A stretch of DNA of 64,000 nt from Tubulanus polymorphus (lineage: Eukaryota; Nemertea; Palaeonemertea; Tubulaniformes; Tubulanidae): positions 1,899,855 through 1,963,854 of the forward strand of contig NC_134030.1 in assembly GCF_964204645.1 (NCBI RefSeq), given 5' to 3'. This document shows, piece after piece, positions 12,158 through 25,300 of the stretch. A model generated the notes under the pieces. The model saw only the letters and a list, made by a program, of their open reading frames with translations. It had not been told where the DNA came from and did no database searches. Each line of letters opens with the position of its first letter. Position 1 is the stretch's first letter. Position numbers and translations under genes: made by a program.

Positions 12158-12625
12158 CAGAAAAACTCACTTAACCCTTTCAGTGCGTCTACACCGCGGT
12201 GCGGTGTATAAATCAGTGATGATTTTTGCTAGTACACCGCACTGCGGTGTATTGATGTAATTAGTAATTTGTAATTATCTCTATTGAAAAATGGCAGCAA
12301 GTGTCAAACATAGTGAAATACTAGTAACTAACGATACACCGCACTGCGGTGTAGACGCACTATAGTGGTATTCCCATTGTTCAACACACTAGGGTGGAAT
12401 TTTTTAGAATTTTCAAATTTTCTCCAGCACTATAGGGTATTAATTAGTCAGCGCTGAAAGGGTTAATTCAGATCACCGGGGACAGGAAAATTTTGTCCGA
12501 ATTAAACGAAATCCGAATTATGTGCTCTCATTTGAAAAGAAATAACCAATAAAGGACTAGAATCTTAGTCCGAAATATGTGAAAATCCACAAATAAAACC
12601 GATCCGAATTAAACGAGTTTTACTG
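12158..12625. mobile_element. TA-flanked pogo/Tc1-type MITE, interrupted
   Basis: The left end reads CAGAAAAACTCACTTAATTC after the insert is skipped. The right end is the reverse complement of CAGTAAAACTCGTTTAATTC. Both are bordered by TA. The element is about 176 bp once the nested piggyBac-type insert (12175-12462 plus one TTAA) is ignored. No transposase is encoded. Confidence 0.75.
12175..12462. mobile_element. piggyBac-type MITE, copy 1
   Basis: 288-bp element beginning CCCTTTCAGTGCGTC and ending in the inverted CAGCGCTGAAAGGG, flanked on both sides by TTAA, the diagnostic target duplication of the piggyBac superfamily. It carries internal palindromes of the type TACACCGCACTGCGGTGTA near 12188-12210, 12234-12252 and 12336-12355. 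Non-autonomous. A second copy lies at 60157-60423. Confidence 0.88.
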
Positions 12626-13127
12626 TATGTTATCAAGGGAGAAATGGGGATAATTTTGGGTCCCTCACCTCCCACCATGTATGTATATGCAGGGTCGATC
12701 TAAGCACTTGTCCGATTACATGGGACACTCTCATCAGGGAAAGTAGGTTATCATTATCACTTATCCCCTGGGCTAGTGCAATTTTACGTCACAAAGCTTT
12801 TTTCCCACTCGATACAACGGATGATAGTGCCACTGCCTGTGTAGGGCAAGTAGCTTTTGGAGGGGGCAAGCAAAACTTCAGATATGCTTGCCCCGAGGCA
12901 AGTGGCTTTCATTCCTTAGATCGGACCCTGGTGTATTCTATGAACTGCTCCTTATGAAAAACACTTCGAAATCACCATAAAATAGAAACAATGAATACAT
13001 TCATGTAGCCGAATAAAAACTGTTTCGTTTTGAGCTAAATTTGTGTACACTTTATATTTGTCTATTAAACTAGATTATAGTGTACAGCTACATCACTACA
13101 TATATAGACAGTAGTCTAGCTGTCGTA

Positions 13128-13314
13128 CTATGTGCTGCTGTTGCTGCTAGATGGCGCTTCCGTCGACGAGTTTAAAAGTTCGAGCCATCGTTTTTCGAAT
13201 AGTTTCCGTAAAGCGTGACCGGCCTGACCGACTTCGGATTCATCTTCGTTGAATTTCTCGCAATTGTCGAACACGAGACGAACATCGGCGGCGAATTCAG
13301 CACGAGACGTGTAA
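13128..13314 (-). CDS. BAZ2B: BAZ2 coding exon 36, bromodomain end and stop
   Basis: 187 nt after acceptor CTCTATAG. Encodes FAADVRLVFDNCEKFNEDES, with the acetyl-lysine-binding Asn in FNED, then FEKRW. Stop TAG at 13128-13130. Confidence 0.95.
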
Positions 13315-16300
13315 CTATAGAGATATACAACAATGAGGAAATCAGAGAGAGTTCGAACGTACGGAAAATTCATAAAGCTGATAACGTTATAAACCTTATT
13401 TTCTAAAAATTATTAACCTTTCGGGATTACCCCTCATCAGGTGAGGGGTTACCCCTCATCAGGTGAGGTGATATCCCCTCATCAAGTGAAATATAAGTAA
13501 GTCAAATGCAACAAAATATAAAATTCAAGTACAGAAATCGAATAAACAATATGGATCACCTATGAGAGAGGACATCATCAAAATAGCATTTTCATTGAAA
13601 ATGAACTAGAAATTATTCTGATTTTGATAGTATTTTCATTTTAGGGAGTAGTCGAGCTCTTAAGTATAGCAGACACTACTCTCAAATAGTAATAAGGTCT
13701 ATTGTACATGTCAAATACTTTCTTTTCCACCACAATCTGGATCTAACTAGTCTAGACTTAAGCTTTAAAACTAAGCGAGCTAGAAACATCAAGTTTAAAC
13801 TGGGCATATAAAATGAATATTTTGATTTTGATCGTCTCAATTTCTCAATAGATATTCTGTTTTCAGCGCCACCTACCTGTTATCCCTGAGTTTATTAGAA
13901 ATTGTACGTAAATCCATCGGATGTTTGATGAATCGTTTATATTGCGGGAATTGTTTCGTATTTACGGGAGCTCGGAATGGCCATGCTTGATCATGAGCTT
14001 CGAGATCTGACAACACTGACCTAGAAATTAATTATACACATTTTTTTACGATTCAGTAGAAAGTTTTGAGTCACATGTTTAACAATATTCGGTAACAGAT
14101 TTGAGGGAAGTAATTAGTGGCAGCACGGTGACCACTTTCCATCTCCTGAGTTGGCCTGATTATTTCATGTGAATACACAAAATTTCCTGAGTGAATCAGA
14201 GAAATTCTAGGTTAAAATGTTTATAATTCATTCATTTTTCATTGAATCAAGTACTTGAGGTCAATAGCATTTTCTGATTTCCTTGCAGGCTTTTGGTAAA
14301 ATTTATCAAATTGAGTTTCCCTGATTTTTTTCTTGATTTCTATTCTTGATTCCCCGAGTTTTCCTGAGCTTTTGGTAAAATTTGTCAAATTCCCAGAGCC
14401 TTCCCTGATTTTTGTGAATCCCTGAGTTTTCTAGGATTTCCAGGTCAGTGACCACCCTCGTCAGGTTTTTGATCCGACCTATTCAACCAATGTTTCCACT
14501 CACTTGCAAGGCGTCATATCATCGGATAATTCAGTTTTTAAAACTTCACGTTTTGCCCGTTTTTCTGGAATGTCGTTGTCTTCATCTGGTTTTTTTTCGA
14601 GTTTGATTTCTTTCAGAATTTTACTACTTCGCCTCCGGCGTGGTTTTATTTTCAGTAAAGCACACGACGCACATTGCCATTTCCTCGGAATTCTGAATTC
14701 GATAAATGAAAACATGGTAAGTAATTAAAACAGAATCAGAATATGAACCAACTTAAGAGTTTAGAAGAGTTTTATGTCCCAACTGCGAGTAACAGTGTAA
14801 CCCTAGTGGGTCTTAAGAGACGACCAGGGCTGACTAAGTGACGACTAAACCTGACTAAGGGATCATTCATTTATTACATACGCATGAAATTTGACTTTTT
14901 CTACCCCCTCTACGCAAAATCAACCATTTTTTCATATACATTAAGCATTTCAGTACGCCATTGCACTGACCCTCCCCCCTAATGTGTACATCATAAATAA
15001 ATGGTCCCTAAGTCAGCAGGGCTTAGTCCATGCATGTGTCTCGACAGTCAACTCCAGAGGTGGTTTCGAACTAGGGACCTCTTGGATCCCAGTCCTCCAC
15101 TCAACCAACTGAGCTAACTGCACAGGACTGTTCAACACAAATCATCACAATGCACCATCTCAGCATGGAGCAGACTGCGTTTACCTTAGATCTCGTGGGA
15201 TCTTTTTTTTCTTTTTAATATTCATGGACACTTTATGTTTACAAATACCGTACATACACAAGTTAAAAATACAATGAATTGATTGACTGTCTCACGTTTT
15301 ACAGAACATTTTATGAGATTCTCAACAAATGTTCTCCTTGTACAATCATTGTGTTTACCTATTACAGATAATCTGGGCGTGGTCGTATCGAATCGGATGC
15401 GGTAAGGCTGTATGTAATGGTAACATCATTCACGTGTGTAACTATCAGTCGACAAGTCAATAAATTAGACAAAATACAATGACGTGTCACGGAGTCACGT
15501 GATAATCTGAGGCAATCAACGCTCCGGGGTAAACACAGTCTACTATATCAACTTGTCGAGTCAGATCCAGTGTAGATTTTGAGAATGTTTCGGTGTTTTG
15601 ATAGAGGTATATATTAATTACCGTGGTAATGGTGGCGTTAGACAATCGATATGGAACGCTCGCGGACAGTCGTCGCACTGCGCCATTCTACCGTTCTTCT
15701 TACCGCATACAACGCAATGTGGTGCACCAGTTACCTGCGTTAAACATTCGTAACAATACCATTCACCATCGGGTATCGCGTCCATACGAGGCTGAAATTG
15801 AGGGTATACATCAGTTTTATCGATATATCAATATATTGACTTAATCACCAAGATCCAGTTCCACAGTTGCGAATTAAGATTTGACTCAGAGTTAACTCAT
15901 CGAAAATGAATTGATTTTAACTCAGAGTTAACACTAACTCACGACTGTGGAACTGGCCCCAACTTATCTTATCAATTACCGCATCAGGGACTAAAATAAA
16001 ACTATTTTTAGAGACGCATTAAGGGAAATTGAAGAATTAGAACAATCTTTATAAGAGGGACAGTAGAAAATTGTGTCAGGGGCTGCAATAGTTTTTTCAA
16101 TAGCATCAAAAAACACCCCCAAGGACTGTCAATCAGGGACAGTTGGCAGCTCTGATAGTGCTCAGAGTTCAGATTTGACTCCGAGTTAACTCATTGTAAA
16201 TGAACTGTTGACTGGTGTCTTGACTGACAACTGAATGAGTAGTTAAATTGAGCTTAGACTTGTCTTAAGTTGTTTGATTGGTTATAGAACATAAGATGAG

Positions 16301-19300
16301 TTCAGATTGGTCATTAGATTGTTAGATTCATACCGATAATATACGGAGGAAAAGGAATCTAACAATCTAATGACCAATCTGAACTCATCTTCTTATGTTC
16401 TATAGCCCAATCAAACAACTTAAGACAAGTCTAAGCTCAATTTAACTATTCATTTAGTTGTCAGTCAACTCACCAGTCAACAGTTCATTTACAATGAGTT
16501 AACTCTAGAGTCAAATCTGAACTCTGAGCACTATCAGAGCTGCCAACTGGCCGCCTTTATCGGTATGATGATCAGTTACGCGCGTGGTAATCCATTAGGG
16601 GATATTCCAAATTCGTATTCCATTAAGCAAGCTTTGGCTTTGATCATAAATCTAAAGCGTTGATTGTACAACTGGGGATTAAAAAGATTTTTCCAAAAAG
16701 ATGAAAGCGATAAAAGGAAGACATACCTTGAAGCAGTAAGTGTGATAACCTTTATCACATCCATCACACAGTAACAACTCAGCTTCATTATCGTCTTTCA
16801 CACAGATCTGACAGATCACTTTCATGATTGATTTCTCCCACGCGATCGCGCAGTTCAACTGAATCAAACACAGTTGTAGCTGCGCGGCTGTAACGCATTT
16901 ACGAGAAGCGTTTCGCCAGTTTATCAAACCAGGTGGCGCATCTTCCTCGTGATCGCCGCCGGAGTTGTCGCGACTGCCGAGAACGGTCGGAAGATTTAAC
17001 GTTACGCTGAAAATCAGAGGAGAGAAATAATCAAACATTCCGGACTCAGTTCAATATAGAGAGTGACTGTTAAAACTTCATGGTTCCCACAGCAACATCA
17101 ATTCATAATTCAAAAGTTTTTCCCAAGTATTTCATGGGTGATATTTCAATTCACACAGATGGAAATGAACAGATACTATCATACAACAGGGACATCAATA
17201 TTCAGCGGTAACTGGATGATAAAGATTATTTTCAAGAAAAAATTGCTGCAGAAAGTTTCCAATTGACATCCCATAAGTATGCTATATGAAATGTAAAATA
17301 AATTGCTCAAATATTTCCTGGATTAGAGGAAAATCTATTGAAAACTGAAATATTTCCAAACTAGAAAATTTCAAAATTTTCACAATTCAAAATTCCCAAG
17401 TTGTTCCTGATTTCCTGATTTACTGTGGGAATCATGTTTTTGGACAGAGAACTGCGGAACTGGAATTCACGCGTTCAATTGAACTTACTTTCTGTTAAGC
17501 GGTGGTTTAAGATATCTGCGTTCAATATTACGTTCTAAAGCTAACAATCTTTCCCGCGCGACGTTCAACATCTCCTCAGGTGAACGCTGCTTCTTCTTAA
17601 CGACCGCGATCCCGTCGTCATTGGACGCCGGTGATTTCACTGATTCTTTCGATTCTCGCGATCGTTTCGATTCGCGTCGTCTTTTCGCTCGACGACCTTT
17701 CTTTCCCGCAGTGGTTTCCTTGACGACTACGGTGGACGGGTTCTCGTCGGGTTTTTCCGTTTTTCCGCTTTCAACGACTTCAGCGATTAAATCATCGAGA
17801 TGAGAATCTAAATCTGATTTCTTCTCATTCTCTTCCTTCTTCACATCTTCCTCATCAGTTTTTGCATCCTCGTCACCAGTCACCTCTTCGTTTTTATCAT
17901 TTTTATCCTCTTCTATTTCATTTTCAGTATTCTCTTCTTTGTCTGCGGATGATTTTTCTGCGTCGGTTTTTTTATCCTCCGATGATGTCGGTTTTTCCTC
18001 TTTATTATCAACATCTTCATCATCGCCGTCCTCTTGGTCTTCATCGGAATAATCCGGTTTTGGAGGCATTTTCCAACCCTACAAAAAATCAGCATCACAA
18101 ACAACTTGAAATGTGTTCAAAGTGAACTCATCTTTCGGTCAGTCATCAGACTATGATATAAAGTGTTTTTAATCTCACTGCCTTCTTTGCTTTACTCCCT
18201 CTCAGCCTCTTCTTGCTCCTTTTGTTTCCCTCTTCCTCCCTCTATCTCTACCCTCTTTGCCTCCCTCTCACTTTCCTAATTTTCTCAACTTCCCTCCATC
18301 TATCTCACTCCCCTCTCATCCCTTCCACATCCTGTATGGACCTCTTCATTAGCCTTTACCTTTCTTCCTCTCTAATTCCCTCATCTCTTTTTTCCCCCTT
18401 CTTTCTCTCTCCTCTCTCTCACTCCCTCTCTCTCTCTCACTCTTTCTTCTCCCTCTATCAAAACTTACTTTGATTTGTAAACTCGCTCCCATCACACGCT
18501 CTGCTAATGTTTCCACATCATCCATCAGAGTCATATTCACTTCTATAAGAGCTCTGTGAATATACGAGTCTTCATCATCAGCTTCAGGAATTACGATTTC
18601 TTCTTCCGCATTCTTCGCATTTTCATCATTATCTTCAACCCCTGAATTATACATTTCAGAAATCACCAAACAGCAGACAGCAAGTACTACGAGACTGGTG
18701 CTAAGCTAATGTCTATTTCAACCTGACTTGAGAGCATTCCTGGTAGCCTAGCTCGCTCATTTTTGATAGTAAATACCTGATAAAGGTCGTAATAGGACCA
18801 GAAAGGAAACTGTTTGAAACTGTATTGAAGGATATCCAAAAAGTCTTTATTGAAAGGGGTCAAAAGTCAGGTTGAAATAGACATTAAGAGATATTCAACT
18901 ATGATCCATTGATAAGTCCATGTCGTAGAGGTGATATGAAATGCACAAAGTCTGAAATGTTTCCTTGCGCTGATAGTTTTGACTCAGCCTCTTATAGTCA
19001 TCACATACTCAAGTAACTAGTTTCGTATTCCAGGATCCAGTTCCACAGTTGTGAGTTAAGATTTGACTTGAAAATGTAGTTCGGCGTTAACTCTCACTCA
19101 CAATTGTGGAACTGAATCCATTGAAACATCAAGTAAGAAACATTTCAGACTTGTTTTGATCCTCAGCGTACGATTCTATATTATTCTCATATATTACCTT
19201 CTTGTTTTGCTTTCTCGCAGGAATGTAAAATATAATCGGAATATTTCTGTAATTGTTTCTGTAGCATTCGTTCGCGAATTCCTCTCGGATGTAAACATCG

Positions 19301-22300
19301 AGTCAGCAGACGCACGTCGTCTACCGATGATGTTTTCCACCAGCCGCGTTTCATTTCTATATAGATAATCAAATTTAATTTTTGAATCAATCAAGTTTAT
19401 TGAGGTGTATGAATAGGCGATGGACTTTCCCCTAAGTTTTCCAACACCCAGTTTCATAGACTGAGTATCAAAGTTATCCCTAGGGTTAAATCCTCAATCT
19501 GGGTGACAACCACCATACTAACAATGAGAAACCATGGTTATAACTGACAAATTTCAAAGAGGTTCCCAGGGACTATTTTTCTTCCATATCTATGAAACCC
19601 AGCCCTGGTTTTTGGTTAAATTTGTCAAATTCCTCGATTTCTCGAGTTTTCCAGGTCAGTGGCGCCACCCAGACTTCGACAATCCTTCAATGGTTCTGTA
19701 TTTTTACGTACCTTCAGGAATCGGTTCCGGTTTCGGCAGACGTACGGTGTCAATTTGATTGACAGGTGTCAAACTGACGTTGTGTTCGGTAACGGGCGTT
19801 GAGCAAGTCGCCGGTGAGCTCGTTAACTCCGGACCGTAAAACGAAGGTGAAGCAGCAGTCGACGTTATCAGACTAGAATCGTTACCGTTTAAAATACAAG
19901 GGGGCGCTACAGTAGCTGATCCGGGATATCCCATTAACCCGTAATTACTAGCAGCTGCAGCAGCTGCTGCTGAATAGTGTAGCTGTCCCATCTGGAATGA
20001 TGCAAACATCGGACTCTGAAGCTGAAAGAAATCAACCAATGATTCATTGACAGTCACTCTTATACGGGACAAATTTCATCTTATCAAAAAAAGACCCGAC
20101 TTGAGCGGAGTCTACTGTACTCATTCCATCTCTAATAACTTACCTGGAATGGACTAAACGGTACTGGTAGAAAAAACGGAGATGAAGTGCTGCCACCTAT
20201 ATGCGGAGTTATAGTCGGCGTGGTAACAGCAGTCGTAACTCTCGTTAAACTCGATTCATCGCACGGCATTTTCGGAAGAACACTGAACCACGATTTCTGG
20301 CGATCCGACAAATTTTTCAGCATCTGTTCCGCGGATAACGACGTCGCCACGGTAACGGGCAGCGAATTAAACGCGTTCAGTCCGGAGAAATTATTATTGT
20401 TGAAAATTTGCGGCGACGACGACGAGGGGTTGGCAGACGTCGGATGTTTCTTACTGAGAATAGAGTCAATGCTCATGAATCCCGGATGAGTTGAGGAGGC
20501 AGGTAGTTTTGGGTTAGGGGTAATAGCACCGTTTGTTAAATCTGAGTCTTTTTTCTCATTAAATGCAGATGTATGATGATCACGCGTAGTAGGACTGTCG
20601 CCGTTTTGCTTCGAAGGAGAATTGGACGTTTTTTCCTCACAGTTTTTAGACGGTTGCCCCGACGATGATGTTTTCATTGTTCCGTCTTGTTTCGCTATTT
20701 CGATCAATTCGCAAAGTTTTGCCGATGTCGGTTTTTTCAGGAATAAATTGTAATCCGAAGATTTCTGATCATTGAACACTTTTCCATTCACAACTGACGA
20801 ACAATTGTCGTAAATTATTGAAGAAGTTTTTTTAGCACCGTCATTTGTTTTATCAGTTGTTTTATCTAATGTTTTATCATTTGTTTTATCTAATGTTTTA
20901 TCATTTGTTTCATCCGATTTTTTATCAGTTGTTTTATCATTTGTTTCATCCAATGTTTTATCAGTTTTATCATTTGTTTCATCCAATGTTTTATCAGTTT
21001 TATCATTTTTTTCATCCAATGTTTTATCAGTTTTATCATTTGTTTCATCCAATGTTTTATCATTTGTTTCATCCAATGTTTTTCTATCCAATTTATCATT
21101 TGTTTCATCCAATGTTTTATCAGTTGTTTTATTTGTTGTTTTATTGATTGTTTTATCATTTTTTTCATCCAATGTTTTTCTATCCAATGTTTTATCATTC
21201 AAACTATCATCGTTTAATCGATTATTTTCCACCGCTGGTATTTTTGTTTCTGCGGTGATATCTCCGTTTTGTACGGTTGTCACGGTGACAGTAGCGTCGA
21301 CAACGCTGTCCGGTTTGTTATATTTAATCTCCGATGAATTCACGTACCGGTTTCCGGTTAGTAAACTGTACGATTCTCGTTTCACGTCTATTTTCATGAC
21401 GTCCGTCGAAACGGAATCGTTTTCGCGTTTTATCGATTCCGTTTTAATCTCCGTGGATTCAGCAGTATCCCCCCTCTGGTGGTTCTCGTCAGAACTAATC
21501 TCACGCGATGATGATTGACTTTGTTCGATTTTCGTATTGATTTTAACGGGAATTTCATCCGTTTCTAAAATCTCTCGTTTGATTCCGTCCGAATTTAACG
21601 ACACTGATTCACTTTTCGATTCTTCTTTAATCGAATCGCTTTTCATTAAAGTATCCGACTCCGATTCCGTTTTAACCGGAGGAATCGTCGATTCCGTAGA
21701 ATTCGATTCTTTTTTAAGGAATTCCTTCTTTATATCCGGTTTACGAATCGAACCCGGTTCCGATTTCGCACTGGAACCTATTTTATCGTCGGATGGCTCC
21801 GGTACGACGACGGTCGACGTTTCGTCGTCGTTGGAGTTTAAAGTTTCCGAGAATTCGTGCGTCGATGATTCCATGCTTTCGATGTAGAGCGCTCCGATGT
21901 GAGGTAAAACCCAGTAACGTCTGTGATATCGATCCTGACCGAACTGCATCCCTCTCAGTTTATGAGACGACGTGAATACTTGTTCCCTCAGCGTCGCTTG
22001 TTGCTGGAAAATATAAACACCGAGAACTTAGAAGAAATCTTCATTTATTTATTCAACAAATCAGGGGTAAAGTCACATCTTAAGTCCAAAAGAGGCTTTA
22101 AAATCTTGAGACTGGTCTTAAATTGTTAGATTGGTTATAGAACCAACATCAGCTTACGCTGATCTTAAGTTGTTCATTGGCTATAGAACCAAAATGAGTT
22201 TAGACTGGTCTTATGTTGTTAGATTGGCTATAGAACAAAAATGAGTTTAGACTGGTCTTAAGTTGTTAGATTAGTTAGTAGATAGATTAATGAGTTTAGA

Positions 22301-25300
22301 CTTACTAGCAGCTGCAGCTTACAGCTGATTTAAGACCAATTCAATTCATTTACACAAAGATCTATTGCTTCTGAGTAATTACATAATTACATATAACAGA
22401 CCATCCTAGTTCTACAACCAATCTGAATAACTTAAATACCAGTCTATAAAAATCTCATTTCTATAGCCAATTTAACACCTCCAGACCAGTCTCATAAAAG
22501 AAGACCACTTTTGGACTTTGTAACTGTAAACCTTGTTTGGTTAAATCTGTCATATATATTTTTACCTTATTCAGTTTTTCTATCTTTTTCTCCAAATCTT
22601 CCAGTGATAAATTTTCTTCGACCTAAAACGAGTAACACGATAAATGTAGTAGGATATGAAGTCTGATTCCGGGTTCGCGGAATCCAATTACACAATTCTG
22701 CAGATGTAATTTGACACTTGGACTGGATCCAGTTGCATACTTGTGGTTATCAGTTTTTCTGAAATGGTTTGTATATATATATATATACCTCTGAAACGTT
22801 GACATGAGCTCCTATTTCACTGACGGCTCCGTCGCTATCGTTCCCGCTTTCATCTTCCTCATCTCCTCTCACATCATCCATCGTAGAATCGTTCAACGAT
22901 TCATTCACACTTTTATCTGGACGGTTTGTCTTTTTAGCTTGAATCGTTTTCAGTCTAAAAATAGAATTTCTCATTCATTTCACTCTCACAATACGTTAAC
23001 ACATTTTCAGTTAATCATTGCTGGTCTTCATCGGTTTGAATTTTTGTGGTGACAAGGGTTTCTTGGTTGAAGATTCTTCTCAGGCCCCTCTTTCTCCCAG
23101 CCATAAATGGGAAAATTCATAATGCCCTCCCTGAGTTAAGTTGGTCAGTGGGTTTGAGAAGGAAAAGAAACATTGAACGTGCCAATAATGTCCCAATAGG
23201 AGCTCAGGGGGTTGAGGGGAACCTATTAATACTGCCATGATTTGAGCTCAAAGGGTTGCTAACAATGTCCTGATTGGTGCCCAGTAGGTTGAGTGAAAGC
23301 TGCTTATAATACTCTAATTGAAACACATGTTAAGATTTATCCTAAAAGCAACATCTAACACATTTTTAGCGAGGTGCAGTTGAGCTGTCAATCACTGCTG
23401 GTCTTCATCGGTTTGAATTTTTGTGATGTCTAGGGTTTTTTGGTTGCAGATTCTTCTCAGGCCATAAATTCAAAATTCATAATGCCCTGACTCAGCCTAA
23501 TGCCTAATGCATTCATAATGCCCTCCCTCAGAGTCAGTGGGTTTGAGAAGGAAAAGAAAAGAAACATTGAACCTGCCAATAATGTCCCGAGTGTTGCCTG
23601 GGAACCTGCTAATACTGCCCTGATTTGAGCTCAGCGGGTTGAGGGGAACCTGCTTATAATACCCTAATTGAAGCAGATTTTAAGATTCAGCCTAAATACC
23701 ACTGAAAATAAAACACAAGTGGCGAAGAGAGTTTATTTGAGATAGATATAAAACTTACTTCCTCAGAGTTCCATCGACGACCCACTTGTCTCTACGATAG
23801 TTATTCATCGAGTCAATATTTCTATCGATTTCATTCACGATGTTTTTACTGCACAATAATTCATTACACAGAAACGCTAAAATCTCAGCTTTATGCGTCG
23901 GATTTAACGCCTGTAGAGGGCGCTCTTTTAACAGCTTCACGTGCTGAAATAACGAACAATTTCTATGCGAGATTACTGATATTTCTACGACCCCGACCGA
24001 GGTTTTATATTCGACATACTTTAGTTTCCTCGTTATTTGATCGAGCTTTGATGAAAATGCGAAGAATTTCGGAGATATTTTCGTCAATGATTTCAACATC
24101 TGCGATTCTCTGATGCAGTAACGTCGTAGCCTGAAAAATAAACGAGTTGATGATATTCAATGAGTGTTTAAGAAATGTATGATTTAAGTTGTATGATTTA
24201 AGATTTTAAAAGTAGAAGCAAGTCTTAGACCCAGTGTTAAAGATCTCTGTCAATATTTGACTGTTCGACTAAACATATTTGTCTGAATGTTTATAACAAA
24301 CTGGCAATTATTCGTAATCTTAATGTTGAGTATTCTACCCATAATTGCAATTTCTAATCTGTTTTCTAATCTTATAAATGCAGAGATTACTGTTAAGATA
24401 TCGCGCTATATCAAGAAAATAAATTATTATTATCATTATCAAATCTACAGTCAATATTAAAGAACAGTGAAATGGGGTCCAGGACCTGCAGTTATCGGTT
24501 TAAATTTGATTCCAGGGGTAAAACATTGAAACTGAGTTTGGATGTAAATCAAGATAGAATACATACCTCTCTAGGATTAGGAACGCCCGGATCCTGTAGA
24601 GCTGATTTCAATAGATGCGTTGTTAAAGACATCAATTCGTCTTCATGTTCGGGATCATTGATTAAAGCTAACTGTAAACTGTTTAAAGTCGGTATCGAAG
24701 CTGAAATAAATACACAATTCAACAGTTATACAGTTGTTAGGCCTATCAGGACAATCGCCCCCGGACAATTGCATATATTATCGTATATGAATCATCAAAT
24801 TTTAAAATCAAATTCTATCATTTCAGGACTATGGACAATTTTTACGGCTGCCAAATGCAGGAAATAAGGTACCAGGATTCAGTTCCACAATTCTTTTTTG
24901 ACTCTTGGGTTAGATATGTTCTCAATTTCTGAAACTTTATCTTATCTGAAACTGAGTCAAATCTGAACTGAATTTGTGAACTGGACGCAGGTATCAGTGG
25001 GTTGCAGGTTCTACAGTTTTATATTGAAACCAGGCACTAATGATGAGTTAATACACCAGTTAGTGAGCTACTGATCTTTCATTGATCGACGGAACTTACT
25101 GAAATATTTACTGAATCCGAGAGCTTCACCGAAATTATTCAAAAACTCTATAATCATCAAACAATCCGAGAACGCCTTCGCCGCCAGTTTAACCGATTTT
25201 AAACGTTGGAATGTCGGCATCGGACGATGATCGGCGATTTCCATATCTTCAATCGGTTTCTTCAATTCTAAAGCCATCTGTAATTCCGCCTGTCTCTGTT

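Larger units (their letters stand above)
11041..13127 (-). other. BAZ2B: Probable BAZ2 3' untranslated region
   Basis: AT-rich, open-frame-poor DNA downstream of the BAZ2 stop codon. An AATAAA signal on the minus strand at 11071-11076 (plus-strand TTTATT) could be the polyadenylation signal; others lie at 10846 and 10784. A nested pair of transposon remnants (12158-12625) would sit inside the UTR if the transcript extends that far. The 3' end is unproven. Confidence 0.35.

Noticed and set aside
20845..21198. Plus-strand FYHLFHPM-type and second minus-frame repeat ORFs
   Set aside because: Shadows of the in-frame D/K/T/N minisatellite of BAZ2 exon 27.
24472..24867. 131-codon plus-strand open frame
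   Set aside because: Antisense to BAZ2 exon 22 and its introns. The conserved protein is on the minus strand.
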